From positions 62,001-126,000 of the forward strand of contig JAECQR010000007.1 in NCBI GenBank assembly GCA_015999765.1: a stretch of DNA of 64,000 nucleotides, read 5' to 3'. Under the pieces are notes generated by a model that was given only the letters and a program-made list of their open reading frames with translations, was not told the origin of the DNA and did no database searches. The DNA comes from Flavobacteriia bacterium. Lineage in GTDB: Bacteria; Bacteroidota; Bacteroidia; Flavobacteriales; Weeksellaceae. The stretch's first letter is position 1. Each line of letters begins with the position of its first letter. Below, piece after piece: positions 1 to 9,149 of the stretch. The position numbers and the translations under genes were made by a program.

Positions 1-2
1 TT

Positions 3-428
3 ATGCACGAAAATGTTGTCATTAAACAAAGAGTGAATGCGCCCGTAGAAAAGGTATGGAACGCTTTGACCGATAAAGCGCAGATGAAGGAATGGTATTT
101 TGATATCCCGGATTTTGAACTGGGACTTCACAAAGAGTTCAATTTTTATGAACCCGGCGAGGAAAAAAGGTTTCATCATCATGGGGAAATTCTGGAGGTG
201 ATTCCGAATGAGAAATTTAAGCATACCTGGTCTTACCCGGAAATTTCTAAGGAGAAAACAATTGTAAGATGGGAATTGGAGGAAGAAAATGGGGGAACAG
301 TTATTACCCTCACGCACAAGGGTCTGGAGAATTTCAGTCATTTAGGCAAAGATTTCCAGAAAGAAAGTTTCGAAAACGGATGGACCGATATTGTGGGTCA
401 GAGTTTAAAAGAATTTATAGAAAAATAG
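3..428 (+). CDS. SRPBCC / AHSA1-like domain protein
   Basis: A 141-residue START/SRPBCC-fold protein of the AHSA1 (activator of Hsp90 ATPase homologue 1-like) type. The N-terminal NAPVEKVWNAL signature and the later RWELEEENGGTVITLTHKGL stretch followed by an EN-GW-DI-LK helix are typical of the small soluble members of this family, which fold as a helix-grip barrel with a hydrophobic cavity. The ligand cannot be read from sequence. The ATG lies two bases inside the window, so an upstream start cannot be excluded, but the first residues match the usual family N-terminus. A hairpin terminator follows directly. The neighbour tatC converges on it, so the gene is probably the end of its own transcript. 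Confidence 0.85.
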   Translation: MHENVVIKQRVNAPVEKVWNALTDKAQMKEWYFDIPDFELGLHKEFNFYEPGEEKRFHHHGEILEVIPNEKFKHTWSYPEISKEKTIVRWELEEENGGTVITLTHKGLENFSHLGKDFQKESFENGWTDIVGQSLKEFIEK

Positions 429-445
429 GTTAATATTGATTGAGG

Positions 446-472
446 AAACACGCTGTGAGGCGTGTTTTTTTG
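446..472 (+). terminator. Rho-independent terminator after the SRPBCC gene
   Basis: An 8-bp perfect stem (AAACACGC / GCGTGTTT) with a 6-base loop is followed by a run of T. It lies 18 bases after the stop codon at 428. Confidence 0.85.
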
Positions 473-564
473 TGGAAGGAACTTCAAATCCGGAAAGATA
501 ACTGAATTGTCTGTTCGAAAAATAGTTTAGGGAAATTTTTGAGAAGAATAAGGTAGAGAAGTTC

Positions 565-659
565 TAGCCCCGATGGAACGGTATGTTTGAGCTTTTCAGC
601 GCGGCGGCGCAGCCGTCGCGCTGAAAAGCGAGTAGTGACAGCGGGACGGGTCTCAGAAA
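565..659 (+). repeat. Intergenic hairpin element, copy 1 (Flavo-1-like?)
   Basis: Seen directly: the element opens with TAGCCCCGATGGAACGG, holds a perfect 13-bp stem (591-603 with 617-629) that extends inward to about 18 bp with one wobble, and closes with GTGACAGCGGGACGGGTCTC. The second copy at 8971-9052 has the same frame: ACCC-GAT at the left, a central hairpin with unrelated bases, ACAGCGG-A-G at the right. Conserved outside with a covarying inside is what a structured RNA or a mobile palindrome would show. Inference: it may belong to the many-copy flavobacterial intergenic hairpins such as the Flavo-1 motif; I cannot test that here. It sits between two convergent genes, so no gene is obviously regulated. 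Confidence 0.6.
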
Positions 660-687
660 GAAACGAAAACCGTGTTGCTTCTCATAA

Positions 688-1509
688 TTACTGTTCTGCA
701 GGTACCTGCGATCTGTCCTGAACTTTTTTGTAAGTATAAGCGCTCATCATGATACTGAATTCATACAGTAAAAGCAGCGGAAATGCAGCCATAAGCATAC
801 TTAAAACATCTGCCGGAGTAATGATCGCAGCGACAACCATAATTAAAACAATTGCATGTCGGCGGTAAGTGCGCATAAATTGGGGAGTAAGAATTCCGAT
901 GGTCGTCAGAAAATAAACGATTACGGGAAACAAAAACACAATGCCCATACCCAGTACAACCTGCATGAATAAAGTGGTGTAATCGCTAAGATCGAAAAGC
1001 TGGGTAATGGAATCGGAAATGGTAAATAAGAGTCCGAAATTAATCGCAAAAGGAAGAATCAGGAAGTATCCGCACAGAATCCCTACCAGAAAAAGTATCC
1101 ACACAAAATTAATCATGAAGACTGAGTTTTTTCTTTCGTTCGGGTGAAGGGCCGGAGAAATAAAGCGCCAAAGTTCCCAAACAATATAAGGAAACGCCGC
1201 TACGATACCGCCAAAAATAGAAACCGACATCATCACATTAAACTGCTGGAAGAGCTTCTTCTGCTGTACCGCAAAATGATCAGGGAGCACAATACTGTTT
1301 TCTCCAATCAGTTCCCGTGAGAAATGGTTTACCACCCTGAATGTAAAGAAATCGTTTCTGGTAGGCCCGAAGAAAATATGGTCCATAATCCAGTTCACAT
1401 TAAATCCTACAACAATGGCACCTACGATAATGGCAATGATGGACCGGATCAGGTGTCCCCGCAGTTCGCCAATGTGTCCCCAAAAAGACATTTCTTTTCC
1501 TTCGCTCAT
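688..1509 (-). CDS. tatC: Sec-independent protein translocase TatC
   Basis: TatC is the polytopic core of the twin-arginine translocase. It recognises RR signal peptides with TatB and exports folded proteins across the inner membrane. The 273-residue protein opens with the family signature MSFWGHIGELRGHLIRS (residues 7-23; conserved Glu and Arg in the cytosolic N-terminus). It has about six membrane segments, FPYIVWELWRFISPAL in the first periplasmic/TM2 region and the GIL-PQFMRTYRRHAIV loop before the last helices. The length suits the somewhat longer Bacteroidota TatC proteins. It is transcribed in the same direction as the sugar-phosphate isomerase gene upstream, with a 135-bp gap that contains a strong hairpin, so read-through is probably partial. 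No tatA/tatB is present in the window. Confidence 0.95.
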   Translation of the reverse strand: MSEGKEMSFWGHIGELRGHLIRSIIAIIVGAIVVGFNVNWIMDHIFFGPTRNDFFTFRVVNHFSRELIGENSIVLPDHFAVQQKKLFQQFNVMMSVSIFGGIVAAFPYIVWELWRFISPALHPNERKNSVFMINFVWILFLVGILCGYFLILPFAINFGLLFTISDSITQLFDLSDYTTLFMQVVLGMGIVFLFPVIVYFLTTIGILTPQFMRTYRRHAIVLIMVVAAIITPADVLSMLMAAFPLLLLYEFSIMMSAYTYKKVQDRSQVPAEQ

Positions 1510-1570
1510 TTTAAAATTCTAGATTTGGAATTCAAGACTGCGAAATTACTGAAATATTGCCGAATACAGG

Positions 1571-1598
1571 AAACGGGCGAAACAATTTTCGCCCGTTT
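1571..1598 (-). terminator. 12-bp hairpin between kdsD and tatC
   Basis: A perfect 12-bp stem (AAACGGGCGAAA / TTTCGCCCGTTT, loop of 4) lies 47 bases after the isomerase stop codon. The T-tract on the minus strand is short, so it may be an attenuating rather than a full terminator. Confidence 0.55.
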
Positions 1599-1644
1599 AT
1601 ATTGATCATTCGTTTTGTAAAAAACTGTTTTCCAGCAATCCTCT

Positions 1645-2604
1645 TTAATTAATGCCTTCGTCCAGAAGTCTGTGGATGTCGATGATTCCGTGGTATTTGC
1701 TATTGTCGGTTACAATCAGCTGCCCGATGTTCTTGTCTTTCAATATCTGCATAGCCTCTTTTGCAAGCGCATTTTTGTCGATACTTTTTGGGTTGCTGCT
1801 CATAATGTCTTTAGCCACAATTTTAGAAACATCCTGTTCGCTCAAGAGCATTCTCCTTAAATCTCCATCGGTAATTACTCCGGTGATTTCTTCTCCCTCT
1901 GTAACAACGGTGATTCCGTGCGAAGAACTACTCACAGAAATAATGATTTCCCTGATGTTTGCAGTGCTGGAAACCTGTGGCTTTTGTGAAGATAGAAACT
2001 GTTCCACTTTAGCAGTGAGGTTTTTTCCCAAACTTCCTCCGGGATGGAACTTCGCGAAATCGTTTTCTTTGAATCCGTTGAGTTCCATCAGGCAAACTGC
2101 CAAAGCGTCTCCCAAAGCCATTTGCACTGTTGTAGAACTGGTTGGCGCAAGTTTGATGGGACATGCTTCTTTTTCTACCGAAGAGTTTAAAACAACGTCA
2201 GAAAATTCCGCCAGTTTAGATTTCAGATTGCCCGTCATTCCTATTAAAGCGGACGAATAATCTTTTAGAAAAGGAAGGAGATTTACAATTTCAGGCGAAT
2301 TTCCGGAATTCGAAATACAAAGCACCACATCAGTTTTCTGAATAACTCCTAAATCGCCATGAATCGCCTCGGAAGCGTGCAGAAACTGCGAAGGTGTTCC
2401 GGTAGAATTCAGCGTGGCAACAATTTTGTTTCCTACATGTGCAGATTTTCCGATTCCTACGATGATGAGTTTACCTTTCGCAGAATTAATGATTTCTGTA
2501 GCTTTCAGGAAATTATCATCGAGCCGGTTTTTAAGATTTTCCAGCTCATTAATTTCAACGGATATGGCTTTTTTTGCGATTTGAAGAATTTCGGAATGGT
2601 TCAT
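1645..2604 (-). CDS. kdsD: KpsF/GutQ-type sugar-phosphate isomerase
   Basis: Probable D-arabinose 5-phosphate isomerase, which turns ribulose 5-phosphate into arabinose 5-phosphate, the first step to KDO for lipopolysaccharide. The 319 residues hold an SIS domain (about 30-185), with the GIGKSAHVGNK phosphate-binding loop, the STGTPSQFLHASEAIHGDLG segment and a Ser-rich SNSGNSPEI loop, followed by two CBS motifs (about 200-319, including ITDGDLRRMLL and GIIDIHRLLDEG). This is the standard KpsF/GutQ layout and length. Function within the family (KdsD versus other sugar-phosphate isomerases) rests on homology. A minus-strand TAAATTTG box at 2731-2738 is a plausible promoter, and it overlaps the divergent recQ promoter region. 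Confidence 0.9.
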   Translation of the reverse strand: MNHSEILQIAKKAISVEINELENLKNRLDDNFLKATEIINSAKGKLIIVGIGKSAHVGNKIVATLNSTGTPSQFLHASEAIHGDLGVIQKTDVVLCISNSGNSPEIVNLLPFLKDYSSALIGMTGNLKSKLAEFSDVVLNSSVEKEACPIKLAPTSSTTVQMALGDALAVCLMELNGFKENDFAKFHPGGSLGKNLTAKVEQFLSSQKPQVSSTANIREIIISVSSSSHGITVVTEGEEITGVITDGDLRRMLLSEQDVSKIVAKDIMSSNPKSIDKNALAKEAMQILKDKNIGQLIVTDNSKYHGIIDIHRLLDEGIN

Positions 2605-2713
2605 TTTGCTATTTTGAAAACATGAAATTTTAATCCTATTAATATAAGGAAATATTTTATTTATATGCGTCCCAAAATTAGTGGTGTATATTTTTATTTT
2701 GATTTTTATTTTC

Positions 2714-2721
2714 TAACTTTG
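2714..2721 (+). promoter_or_regulatory. Putative -7 box of recQ (TAACTTTG)
   Basis: Exact match to the Bacteroidota TAnnTTTG consensus in the spacer between divergent kdsD and recQ. It would give a 5' leader of roughly 105 bases. No clear -33 TTG at standard spacing. Confidence 0.4.
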
Positions 2722-2730
2722 GATGGTATG

Positions 2731-2738
2731 CAAATTTA
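2731..2738 (-). promoter_or_regulatory. Putative -7 box of kdsD (TAAATTTG on minus strand)
   Basis: CAAATTTA on the plus strand reads TAAATTTG on the minus strand, 127 bases upstream of the kdsD start. It lies ten bases from the opposing recQ box, so the two promoters would be back to back. Confidence 0.4.
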
Positions 2739-2834
2739 GCAAACAATTTAAGACGAACTGCCACGGATGATTAATTTTGCGGTAAATGAAGGAATAAGGA
2801 GTTCAGTCTGCGCTATACAATTGAATAATAAAAA

Positions 2835-5039
2835 ATGAAAACAAAAACTGCCGATTTATCGAAAGAACTCAAAAAATATTTCGGCTTCTCTACATTTAAA
2901 GGTCAGCAGGAATCAATTATAAAGAATTTACTGGAAGGCAAAGATATTTTCGTACTTATGCCCACTGGCGGGGGAAAATCTCTTTGTTACCAACTCCCTG
3001 CTTTAATTTCTGAAGGAACTGCGATCGTAGTTTCTCCGTTGATTGCGCTGATGAAAAACCAGGTTGATGCCGTTAACGGACTTTCTTCAGATCCCGGCGT
3101 AGCCCATGTGTTAAATTCCTCACTCAATAAAACCCAGACCAAACAGGTTTTTGATGATATTAGAGCGGGGCGCACCAAACTTTTATATGTAGCTCCTGAA
3201 TCACTTATAAAAGAAGAATATCTTGATTTTCTGAAAGAGGTTAAGATTTCATTTGTAGCTATTGATGAGGCGCACTGTATTTCCGAATGGGGACATGATT
3301 TCCGACCGGAATACCGTAATTTGAAGCTGATCATCGATAAAATAGCAGACGTTCCTGTGATTGCTTTAACTGCAACGGCAACGCCGAAAGTTCAGGATGA
3401 TATCCAGAAAACTTTGGGAATGTCGAACGCACTTGTTTTCAAAGAAAGCTTCAACAGGCCAAACCTTTTCTATGAAGTTCGCCCGAAAGTGAATATTGAC
3501 AAAGAAATTGTAAAATTCATCAATCAGCATAAGGGAAAATCTGGAATTGTATATTGTCTCAGCCGCAGAAAAGTAGAAGAATTCGCTCAGCTACTGCAGG
3601 TTAACGGGATAGATGCGTTGCCTTATCACGCCGGACTCGATCAGAAAACCCGTGTAATGAATCAGGATAAATTCCTGATGGAAGAATGCGATGTAATCGT
3701 TGCCACAATTGCTTTCGGAATGGGAATCGACAAGCCGGATGTGAGGTTTGTGATTCATTACGATATTCCGAAATCTCTTGAAAGTTATTATCAGGAAACC
3801 GGAAGAGCTGGAAGAGATGGCGGTGAAGGAATTTGCTTAGCATTTTACGATCCAAAAGATATCGAAAAATTAGAAAAATTTCTTGCGCAGAAACCCGTTT
3901 CTGAGCGCGAAATCGGTCTTCAACTCCTGAATGAAGTAGTTGGTTATGCGGAAACCTCTATGAGCCGGCGGCAATATATTTTATACTATTTTGGCGAGCA
4001 GTTTGATCCTATAAGTGGTGCCGGTGCGCAAATGTGCGACAATTCTGTAAATCCGCCCAAACTGAAAGATGCGACAAAAGAACTGAATTTAGTTCTAAAA
4101 CTTGTTAAAGATCTGGAGGAGAAATTCAAAACCAAAGATTTGATTTCCGTGATTGTGGGAAAAGAAAATTCAGTCACCAAATCCTATAAATTAGAAACTA
4201 CCAAACATTTCGGAATTGGCAAAAACGAAGCTGAAAACTTCTGGAAATCAATTATCAGGCAGGCCACTGTACAGGATTACCTTCAAAAAGACATCGAAAC
4301 TTACGGCGTTTTGAAAATCACCGAGAAAGGTCTGAAAGCCATTGAAGAGAAAGATAAAACGCCCTTCCTTATTGCTGAGGACCGCGAATATGATCTTGCC
4401 CAGACTAAAGCAGATTCCCAGCAGGTTCAGGTACAGCAAAACAGCGGTTTAGACGAAAATCTTTTTGTTCAACTGAAAGAATTACGGAAGTCCGTAGCCA
4501 AAAAACATGGGATTCCGCCTTACACCGTTTTCATGGATCCGAGTCTGGAGGATATGACTGTGCAATATCCGGTAACGATTGACGAAATCGGGAAAACTTA
4601 CGGAGTTGGTGAAGGAAAAGCCAAAAAATACGGAAAAGAATTCGCAGATTTCATCAAGAAATATGTCGCGGAAAACGGTATCGAGCGAACCCAGGATATG
4701 GTCATCAAGCAGGTGGCCAATAAATCCAGCCATAAAGTTTTCATCATTCAGAGCACCGATAAAAAAATTGATCTGGAGGATATTGCGAAAGCAAAAAATC
4801 TTTCGATGGAAGATTTGCTTAAGGAAATGGAACGTATTGTTTATCAGGGAACCAAGCTGAATATCGATTATTACGTCGATGAAAACTTTGATGAAGATAT
4901 TGTAGAGGAGTTCATGGAATTCATGCGCGGATCGGATAGCGACAGCATGAAAGTACTTCTGGCAGAATTCGGTGATGATTTAAGCGATGAGGAAGTTCGG
5001 ATGCTCAGAATCAAGTTCATCAGCGATGTCGCGAACTAA
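2835..5039 (+). CDS. recQ: ATP-dependent DNA helicase RecQ
   Basis: Superfamily 2 3'-5' helicase acting in recombination and replication-fork repair. Visible motifs: Walker A TGGGKS (residues 44-49), DEAH box (144-147) followed by the aromatic-rich loop [13 protein letters not shown], and motif VI with [10 protein letters not shown]. After the helicase core comes a winged-helix region, then an HRDC-like domain (about 545-620). The zinc-binding four-cysteine motif between the core and the winged helix is degenerate: only one Cys is left in the QMCDNS segment, where E. coli RecQ has four. The extra ~100 acidic residues after HRDC (to 734) make it longer than E. coli RecQ. A glycosyltransferase gene follows after 18 bases. 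Confidence 0.95.
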   Translation: MKTKTADLSKELKKYFGFSTFKGQQESIIKNLLEGKDIFVLMPTGGGKSLCYQLPALISEGTAIVVSPLIALMKNQVDAVNGLSSDPGVAHVLNSSLNKTQTKQVFDDIRAGRTKLLYVAPESLIKEEYLDFLKEVKISFVAIDEAHCISEWGHDFRPEYRNLKLIIDKIADVPVIALTATATPKVQDDIQKTLGMSNALVFKESFNRPNLFYEVRPKVNIDKEIVKFINQHKGKSGIVYCLSRRKVEEFAQLLQVNGIDALPYHAGLDQKTRVMNQDKFLMEECDVIVATIAFGMGIDKPDVRFVIHYDIPKSLESYYQETGRAGRDGGEGICLAFYDPKDIEKLEKFLAQKPVSEREIGLQLLNEVVGYAETSMSRRQYILYYFGEQFDPISGAGAQMCDNSVNPPKLKDATKELNLVLKLVKDLEEKFKTKDLISVIVGKENSVTKSYKLETTKHFGIGKNEAENFWKSIIRQATVQDYLQKDIETYGVLKITEKGLKAIEEKDKTPFLIAEDREYDLAQTKADSQQVQVQQNSGLDENLFVQLKELRKSVAKKHGIPPYTVFMDPSLEDMTVQYPVTIDEIGKTYGVGEGKAKKYGKEFADFIKKYVAENGIERTQDMVIKQVANKSSHKVFIIQSTDKKIDLEDIAKAKNLSMEDLLKEMERIVYQGTKLNIDYYVDENFDEDIVEEFMEFMRGSDSDSMKVLLAEFGDDLSDEEVRMLRIKFISDVAN

Positions 5040-5057
5040 CCGTCAAAACTGTAAACA

Positions 5058-6143
5058 TTGGCAGCGGTTCAAAGCAAAAAATCAATTATTTTCATTCTTC
5101 CAGACCTCGACACCGGAGGAGCCGAGAGAATTGTTACTACCATTGCCAATCACCTCCCAAGAACTCTTTTCGCCACCAAAATATTATTACTGCGGAAGGT
5201 TGGTGGTTACCTCGATATTTTAAAAGAAGATGTAGAAATCATCGATATTAAAACTCCGCGAATCCGGCATTCTTTAAAACCAATCCTACTTGAAATTAAG
5301 AAGAGAAAACCGGATATTGTCTTTTGCGGTTTCGGTGAAATTAATGCCTATCTCTCGCTTTTTATTCCGCTTTTTCCCAAAACCAAATTTATTGCCAGGG
5401 AAACCAATGTTGTTTCGCGACATGTCAAGCGTAAGGAAATCCGATTTTTTTACCGCTTTTACAGTAATTACCACCGCATCATTTGTCAGAGCGATGATAT
5501 GATGCACGATCTTATAGAAAATTTCAAAATAAGACCCAATAAAATCATTAAAATCAATAACCCGGTCGATTTCGATTTTATTGAAAAACAGTTGGAAATT
5601 TCTATCAGACCCGAAGCCTTTAAGAATGCTTATAAAAATGTCGTCGCTATCGGGAATCTATCCTCCAGAAAGGGTTTCGATAATTTATTGAAGGTTTTCA
5701 GTCATTTAAAAAACGACAAAATTCTTCTTCACATTCTCGGCGATGGCAGAGATAATGTTTTGCTGCATCAGAAAAAAAAGGAATTTGGATTAGAAAACGT
5801 TATTTTTCATGGACAGCAAAAAAATCCTTATCAGTTTCTGAAATATGCTGATTTATTTATACTTTCCTCACGTTATGAAGGTTTCCCGAATGTATTGTTG
5901 GAAGCTGGCGCCTGCGGTGTTTATGCGCTCGCCAATAACTGTCCGGGCGGAATCAATGAGATTATACAGCCCAAAATCAACGGAGAGATTCTAGCCATCG
6001 AAAATCATGAACTTTTTGCTCAAAAAATCCTTGAGGTTTTGACCGAAACCCATTCAGGCGATTTAATTAAAGAATCCATCCGTTCAAGATTCTCGAAAGA
6101 ATTAATACTGAGTAAATACGAAAAAGTTTTTAATAATTTGTGA
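5058..6143 (+). CDS. Family 4-type glycosyltransferase (GT-B fold)
   Basis: A 361-residue group 1 glycosyltransferase. The N-terminus IIFILPDLDTGGAERIVTT is the acceptor-side signature of this family, and the C-terminal half has the donor-site block GRDNV...FHGQQKNPYQFLKYADLFILSSRYEGFPNVLLEAGACG with the E-x7-E pattern. It probably adds a sugar to a lipid-linked or surface glycan; the sugar cannot be told. The start is TTG at 5058: no ATG occurs before the conserved N-terminal motif and recQ ends 18 bases upstream, so this or an even rarer start must be used. It is likely cotranscribed with recQ. The functional link is not obvious. Confidence 0.88.
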   Translation: MAAVQSKKSIIFILPDLDTGGAERIVTTIANHLPRTLFATKILLLRKVGGYLDILKEDVEIIDIKTPRIRHSLKPILLEIKKRKPDIVFCGFGEINAYLSLFIPLFPKTKFIARETNVVSRHVKRKEIRFFYRFYSNYHRIICQSDDMMHDLIENFKIRPNKIIKINNPVDFDFIEKQLEISIRPEAFKNAYKNVVAIGNLSSRKGFDNLLKVFSHLKNDKILLHILGDGRDNVLLHQKKKEFGLENVIFHGQQKNPYQFLKYADLFILSSRYEGFPNVLLEAGACGVYALANNCPGGINEIIQPKINGEILAIENHELFAQKILEVLTETHSGDLIKESIRSRFSKELILSKYEKVFNNL

Positions 6144-6297
6144 TTGTGATCATATTTTAATTTCCAAAATTTGCACACTTTTCGTATTTTAGAAATATTT
6201 TTTAAATTGATTTACAATACGTTAACCTAAAATATTTGTAAACTTTTTTTTAATCAGATTATCTTCTGTAATTTTATTTCGAAAAACAAATATTATT

Positions 6298-8850
6298 ATG
6301 GAAGGCACAAAAACACCGATTCACCCCAAAACTTTTACTTATAAAGACGCGTATGAAACTACCTTGCAATATTTTGAAGGCGATGATCTCGCCGCAAAAG
6401 TTTGGGTAAGCAAATATGCGCTGAAGGATTCCGATGGCAATATATACGAACAGACTCCGGACGATATGCATCGCAGGATCGCCTCAGAAATCTCAAGAAT
6501 CGAAGCCAAATATCCCAATCCGCTTTCTACTGAAGAAGTTTTCGACCTTATTAGAAATTTCAAATATATAATTCCGCAGGGAAGCCCGATGACCGGAATC
6601 GGAAACGATTTTCAAATCGCCTCGCTCTCAAACTGCTTCGTGATCGGCAGCGGAACCGACAGTGATTCCTACGGAAGCATCATGAAAATTGATGAAGAGC
6701 AGGTTCAGCTGATGAAAAGACGGGGCGGCGTTGGTCATGATCTTTCGCACATCCGTCCGAAAGGTTCGGCAGTGAAAAATTCCGCGCTTACTTCTACCGG
6801 TCTGGTTCCGTTTATGGAAAGATATTCCAATTCCACGCGCGAAGTGGCTCAGGACGGCAGAAGAGGCGCGCTTATGCTTTCTGTGTCTATTAATCATCCT
6901 GATTCTGAAGATTTTGTAAATGCGAAACTGGAGCAGGGTAAAATCACCGGAGCTAATATTTCTGTCCGGATTGATGATGAATTTATGAAGGCCGTGGTAG
7001 GGAAAGAAGATTATGTTCAGAAATATCCCATCCACAGTGAAAATCCGAAATTCAGTAAAGAAATTAAGGCCACAGATCTTTGGGATAAAATTATTCATAA
7101 CGCCTGGAAATCCGCCGAGCCCGGTGTTCTTTTCTGGGATACAATTATTAAAGAATCTTTGCCCGATTGCTACGCAGCGTTCGGCTACGAAACCGTTTCC
7201 ACCAATCCGTGTGGGGAAATTCCACTTTGTCCGTATGATTCGTGCAGACTTTTGGCCGTGAATCTGTTCTCTTACGTTGAGAATCCTTTTACAAAACAGG
7301 CGAAATTCAATTTTGAGCTTTTCAGAAAACATGTAGGGTACGCCCAAAGAATGATGGATGATATCATCGACCTTGAAATGGAAAAAATCGACGCAATTCT
7401 TCTTAAAATTGAATCTGATCCTGAAAGCGACGAAATCAAAGCAACAGAAAAAAATCTTTGGACCAAAATCCGCAAGAAAACCATTGAGGGCCGCAGAACA
7501 GGTGTGGGAATAACAGCTGAAGGCGATATGTTAGCAGCTTTAAATATCCAGTACGGCAGTAAAGAAGGAAACGAATTTTCTACTTTGGTTCATAAAACAT
7601 TAGCGCTTGCAGCATACCGTTCGTCTGTTGATATGGCCAAGGAACGAGGTGCTTTCGCGATTTATGATGCGAAACGTGAAGAGAAAAATCCGTTTATTTT
7701 AAGATTGAAGGAAGCCGATGCGAAATTGTATGAAGATCTAAAAAAATACGGGCGAAGAAATATTGCATTGCTGACGATTGCGCCTACCGGAAGCACTTCG
7801 CTGATGTCCCAAACCACTTCAGGGATTGAGCCTGTTTTTCTTCCGGTTTACAAGCGGAGAAGAAAAGTTAATCCCAATGATAAGGATGTGCGCGTAGATT
7901 TTGTTGATGAAGTAGGGGATTCATGGGAAGAATATATCGTTTTTCATCACCGTTTTAAAGAATGGATGGACGTAAACGGCATCGATACTGATAAAAATTA
8001 TACCCAGGAGGAAATCAATAAGATCATTGAGATTTCTCCTTACTACAAAGCAACTTCAAATGATGTGGACTGGCTGAGTAAGGTAGAAATGCAGGGCGCG
8101 ATCCAGAAATGGGTAGATCATTCGATTTCAGTAACGATTAATATTCCGAATGATGCCACAGAAGAACTGGTGAATCAACTCTACATCAAAGCCTGGGAAG
8201 TCGGTTGTAAAGGTGTTACCGTTTATCGTGACGGTTCGCGTTCCGGCGTTCTGATTTCAAATGAAGAGAAAAAAGAAGAAAAAACTGAGACGCTTCAGCA
8301 GGCCTTTCCAACTAAAAGACCTCAGGTTCTGGAAGCTGAAATTGTCCGTTTCCAGAACAATAAAGACAAATGGATTGCCTTCGTTGGGCTGATAGACAAA
8401 AAACCTTACGAAATATTCACCGGTCTGGCTGATGATGAAGAAGGAATTGCGCTTCCGCGTTGGGTAAACCAAGGTCTTATTATTAAAAATCGCGACGAAG
8501 ACGGAAAATCCCGCTATGACTTTCAGTTTACCAATCTCCGAGGCTACAAAACAACTATAGAAGGGCTTTCTCATAAATTCAATCCTGAATTCTGGAATTA
8601 TGCAAAACTTATTTCCGGAACGTTAAGACACGGAATGCCGATAGAAAATACGGTGGAACTGATCAACCGTTTAGAACTCGATTCAGAATCCATCAACAAC
8701 TGGAAAGCCGGAGTTGCACGCGCCTTGAAACGCTATATCGCCGACGGAACCGAAGCTGCCGGAAAATGTTCGAGTTGTGGTTCAGACCAGGTAGTTTATC
8801 AGGAAGGTTGCTTGACTTGTAAAAATTGCGGTAACAGTAAGTGTGGGTAG
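6298..8850 (+). CDS. nrdJ: Adenosylcobalamin-dependent ribonucleoside-diphosphate reductase (class II)
   Basis: Reduces ribonucleotides to deoxyribonucleotides using a cobalamin-generated thiyl radical, so it needs no oxygen and no separate radical subunit. The 850 residues show SLSNCFVIG (Cys113, one of the redox pair), the active-site block STNPCGEIPL (Asn303, Cys305, Glu307), the phosphate-binding TGSTSLMSQTTSGIEP and GVTVYRDGSRSGVL segments. At the extreme C-terminus is a zinc ribbon (CSSCGSD...CLTCKNCGNSKCG), typical of long class II enzymes, that carries the shuttle cysteines. There is no cobalamin riboswitch that I can see in the 154-base upstream spacer. A strong terminator follows. 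The gene stands alone. Confidence 0.93.
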   Translation: MEGTKTPIHPKTFTYKDAYETTLQYFEGDDLAAKVWVSKYALKDSDGNIYEQTPDDMHRRIASEISRIEAKYPNPLSTEEVFDLIRNFKYIIPQGSPMTGIGNDFQIASLSNCFVIGSGTDSDSYGSIMKIDEEQVQLMKRRGGVGHDLSHIRPKGSAVKNSALTSTGLVPFMERYSNSTREVAQDGRRGALMLSVSINHPDSEDFVNAKLEQGKITGANISVRIDDEFMKAVVGKEDYVQKYPIHSENPKFSKEIKATDLWDKIIHNAWKSAEPGVLFWDTIIKESLPDCYAAFGYETVSTNPCGEIPLCPYDSCRLLAVNLFSYVENPFTKQAKFNFELFRKHVGYAQRMMDDIIDLEMEKIDAILLKIESDPESDEIKATEKNLWTKIRKKTIEGRRTGVGITAEGDMLAALNIQYGSKEGNEFSTLVHKTLALAAYRSSVDMAKERGAFAIYDAKREEKNPFILRLKEADAKLYEDLKKYGRRNIALLTIAPTGSTSLMSQTTSGIEPVFLPVYKRRRKVNPNDKDVRVDFVDEVGDSWEEYIVFHHRFKEWMDVNGIDTDKNYTQEEINKIIEISPYYKATSNDVDWLSKVEMQGAIQKWVDHSISVTINIPNDATEELVNQLYIKAWEVGCKGVTVYRDGSRSGVLISNEEKKEEKTETLQQAFPTKRPQVLEAEIVRFQNNKDKWIAFVGLIDKKPYEIFTGLADDEEGIALPRWVNQGLIIKNRDEDGKSRYDFQFTNLRGYKTTIEGLSHKFNPEFWNYAKLISGTLRHGMPIENTVELINRLELDSESINNWKAGVARALKRYIADGTEAAGKCSSCGSDQVVYQEGCLTCKNCGNSKCG

Positions 8851-8872
8851 AATCTGGAAAGTTTATAAAATT

Positions 8873-8899
8873 AAAGACGCAAATTTCTGCGTCTTTTTT
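8873..8899 (+). terminator. Terminator after the ribonucleotide reductase gene
   Basis: A 9-bp perfect stem (AAAGACGCA / TGCGTCTTT) with a 6-base loop and a T-run starts 22 bases after the stop codon. Confidence 0.9.
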
Positions 8900-8970
8900 A
8901 GTGTTTGTTATCTGGAACTTTAAGATTTTTATTTTTGAATATATTTTTTAAATTAAAAATCCGGCTTTCA

Positions 8971-9052
8971 TAACCCTGATTTCAGCGGCATCCTTTTGCA
9001 GAACGAAGTGACGCAAAAGATACAGCGGAAAGCAGGTTCCCGGCTCCTGAAA
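8971..9052 (+). repeat. Intergenic hairpin element, copy 2 (Flavo-1-like?)
   Basis: The element begins TAACCCTGATTTCAGCGGCAT, has a 7-bp stem CTTTTGC (8993-8999) with GCAAAAG (9013-9019), and ends TACAGCGGAAAGCAGG followed by GGCTCCTGAAA. Its borders match copy 1 at 565-659 while the hairpin bases differ. It lies after the reductase terminator and 97 bases before lpdA, upstream of the likely lpdA promoter, so it should not be part of either mRNA. It could be an independent small RNA or a mobile palindrome. Confidence 0.6.
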
Positions 9053-9103
9053 ATCATCCTAAAATCTCTAGAATTCAACACCATCAGACGGCAAAAATTT
9101 TTG

Positions 9104-9111
9104 TAAATTTG
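9104..9111 (+). promoter_or_regulatory. Putative -7 box of lpdA (TAAATTTG)
   Basis: Exact TAnnTTTG match followed by a start region about 35 bases before the lpdA ATG. No clear -33 TTG at the usual distance. Confidence 0.5.
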
Positions 9112-9149
9112 TGCACCTTTAATTTTTAATCAATCAAATAAAAATAAAA

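Noticed and set aside
1652-2260. Open frame of 202 residues on the plus strand across kdsD
   Set aside because: It lies fully antisense to a well-supported KpsF/GutQ gene with complete SIS and CBS domains; its own sequence shows no family motif.
6144-6297. Possible cobalamin riboswitch or NrdR boxes upstream of the B12-dependent reductase
   Set aside because: The spacer is AT-rich and short, without the B12-box core or paired 16-bp NrdR palindromes that I could see.
6628-7347. Minus-strand open frame of 239 residues inside the ribonucleotide reductase gene
   Set aside because: Shadow of the class II reductase; Phe/Arg/Ile-rich composition and no domain signature.
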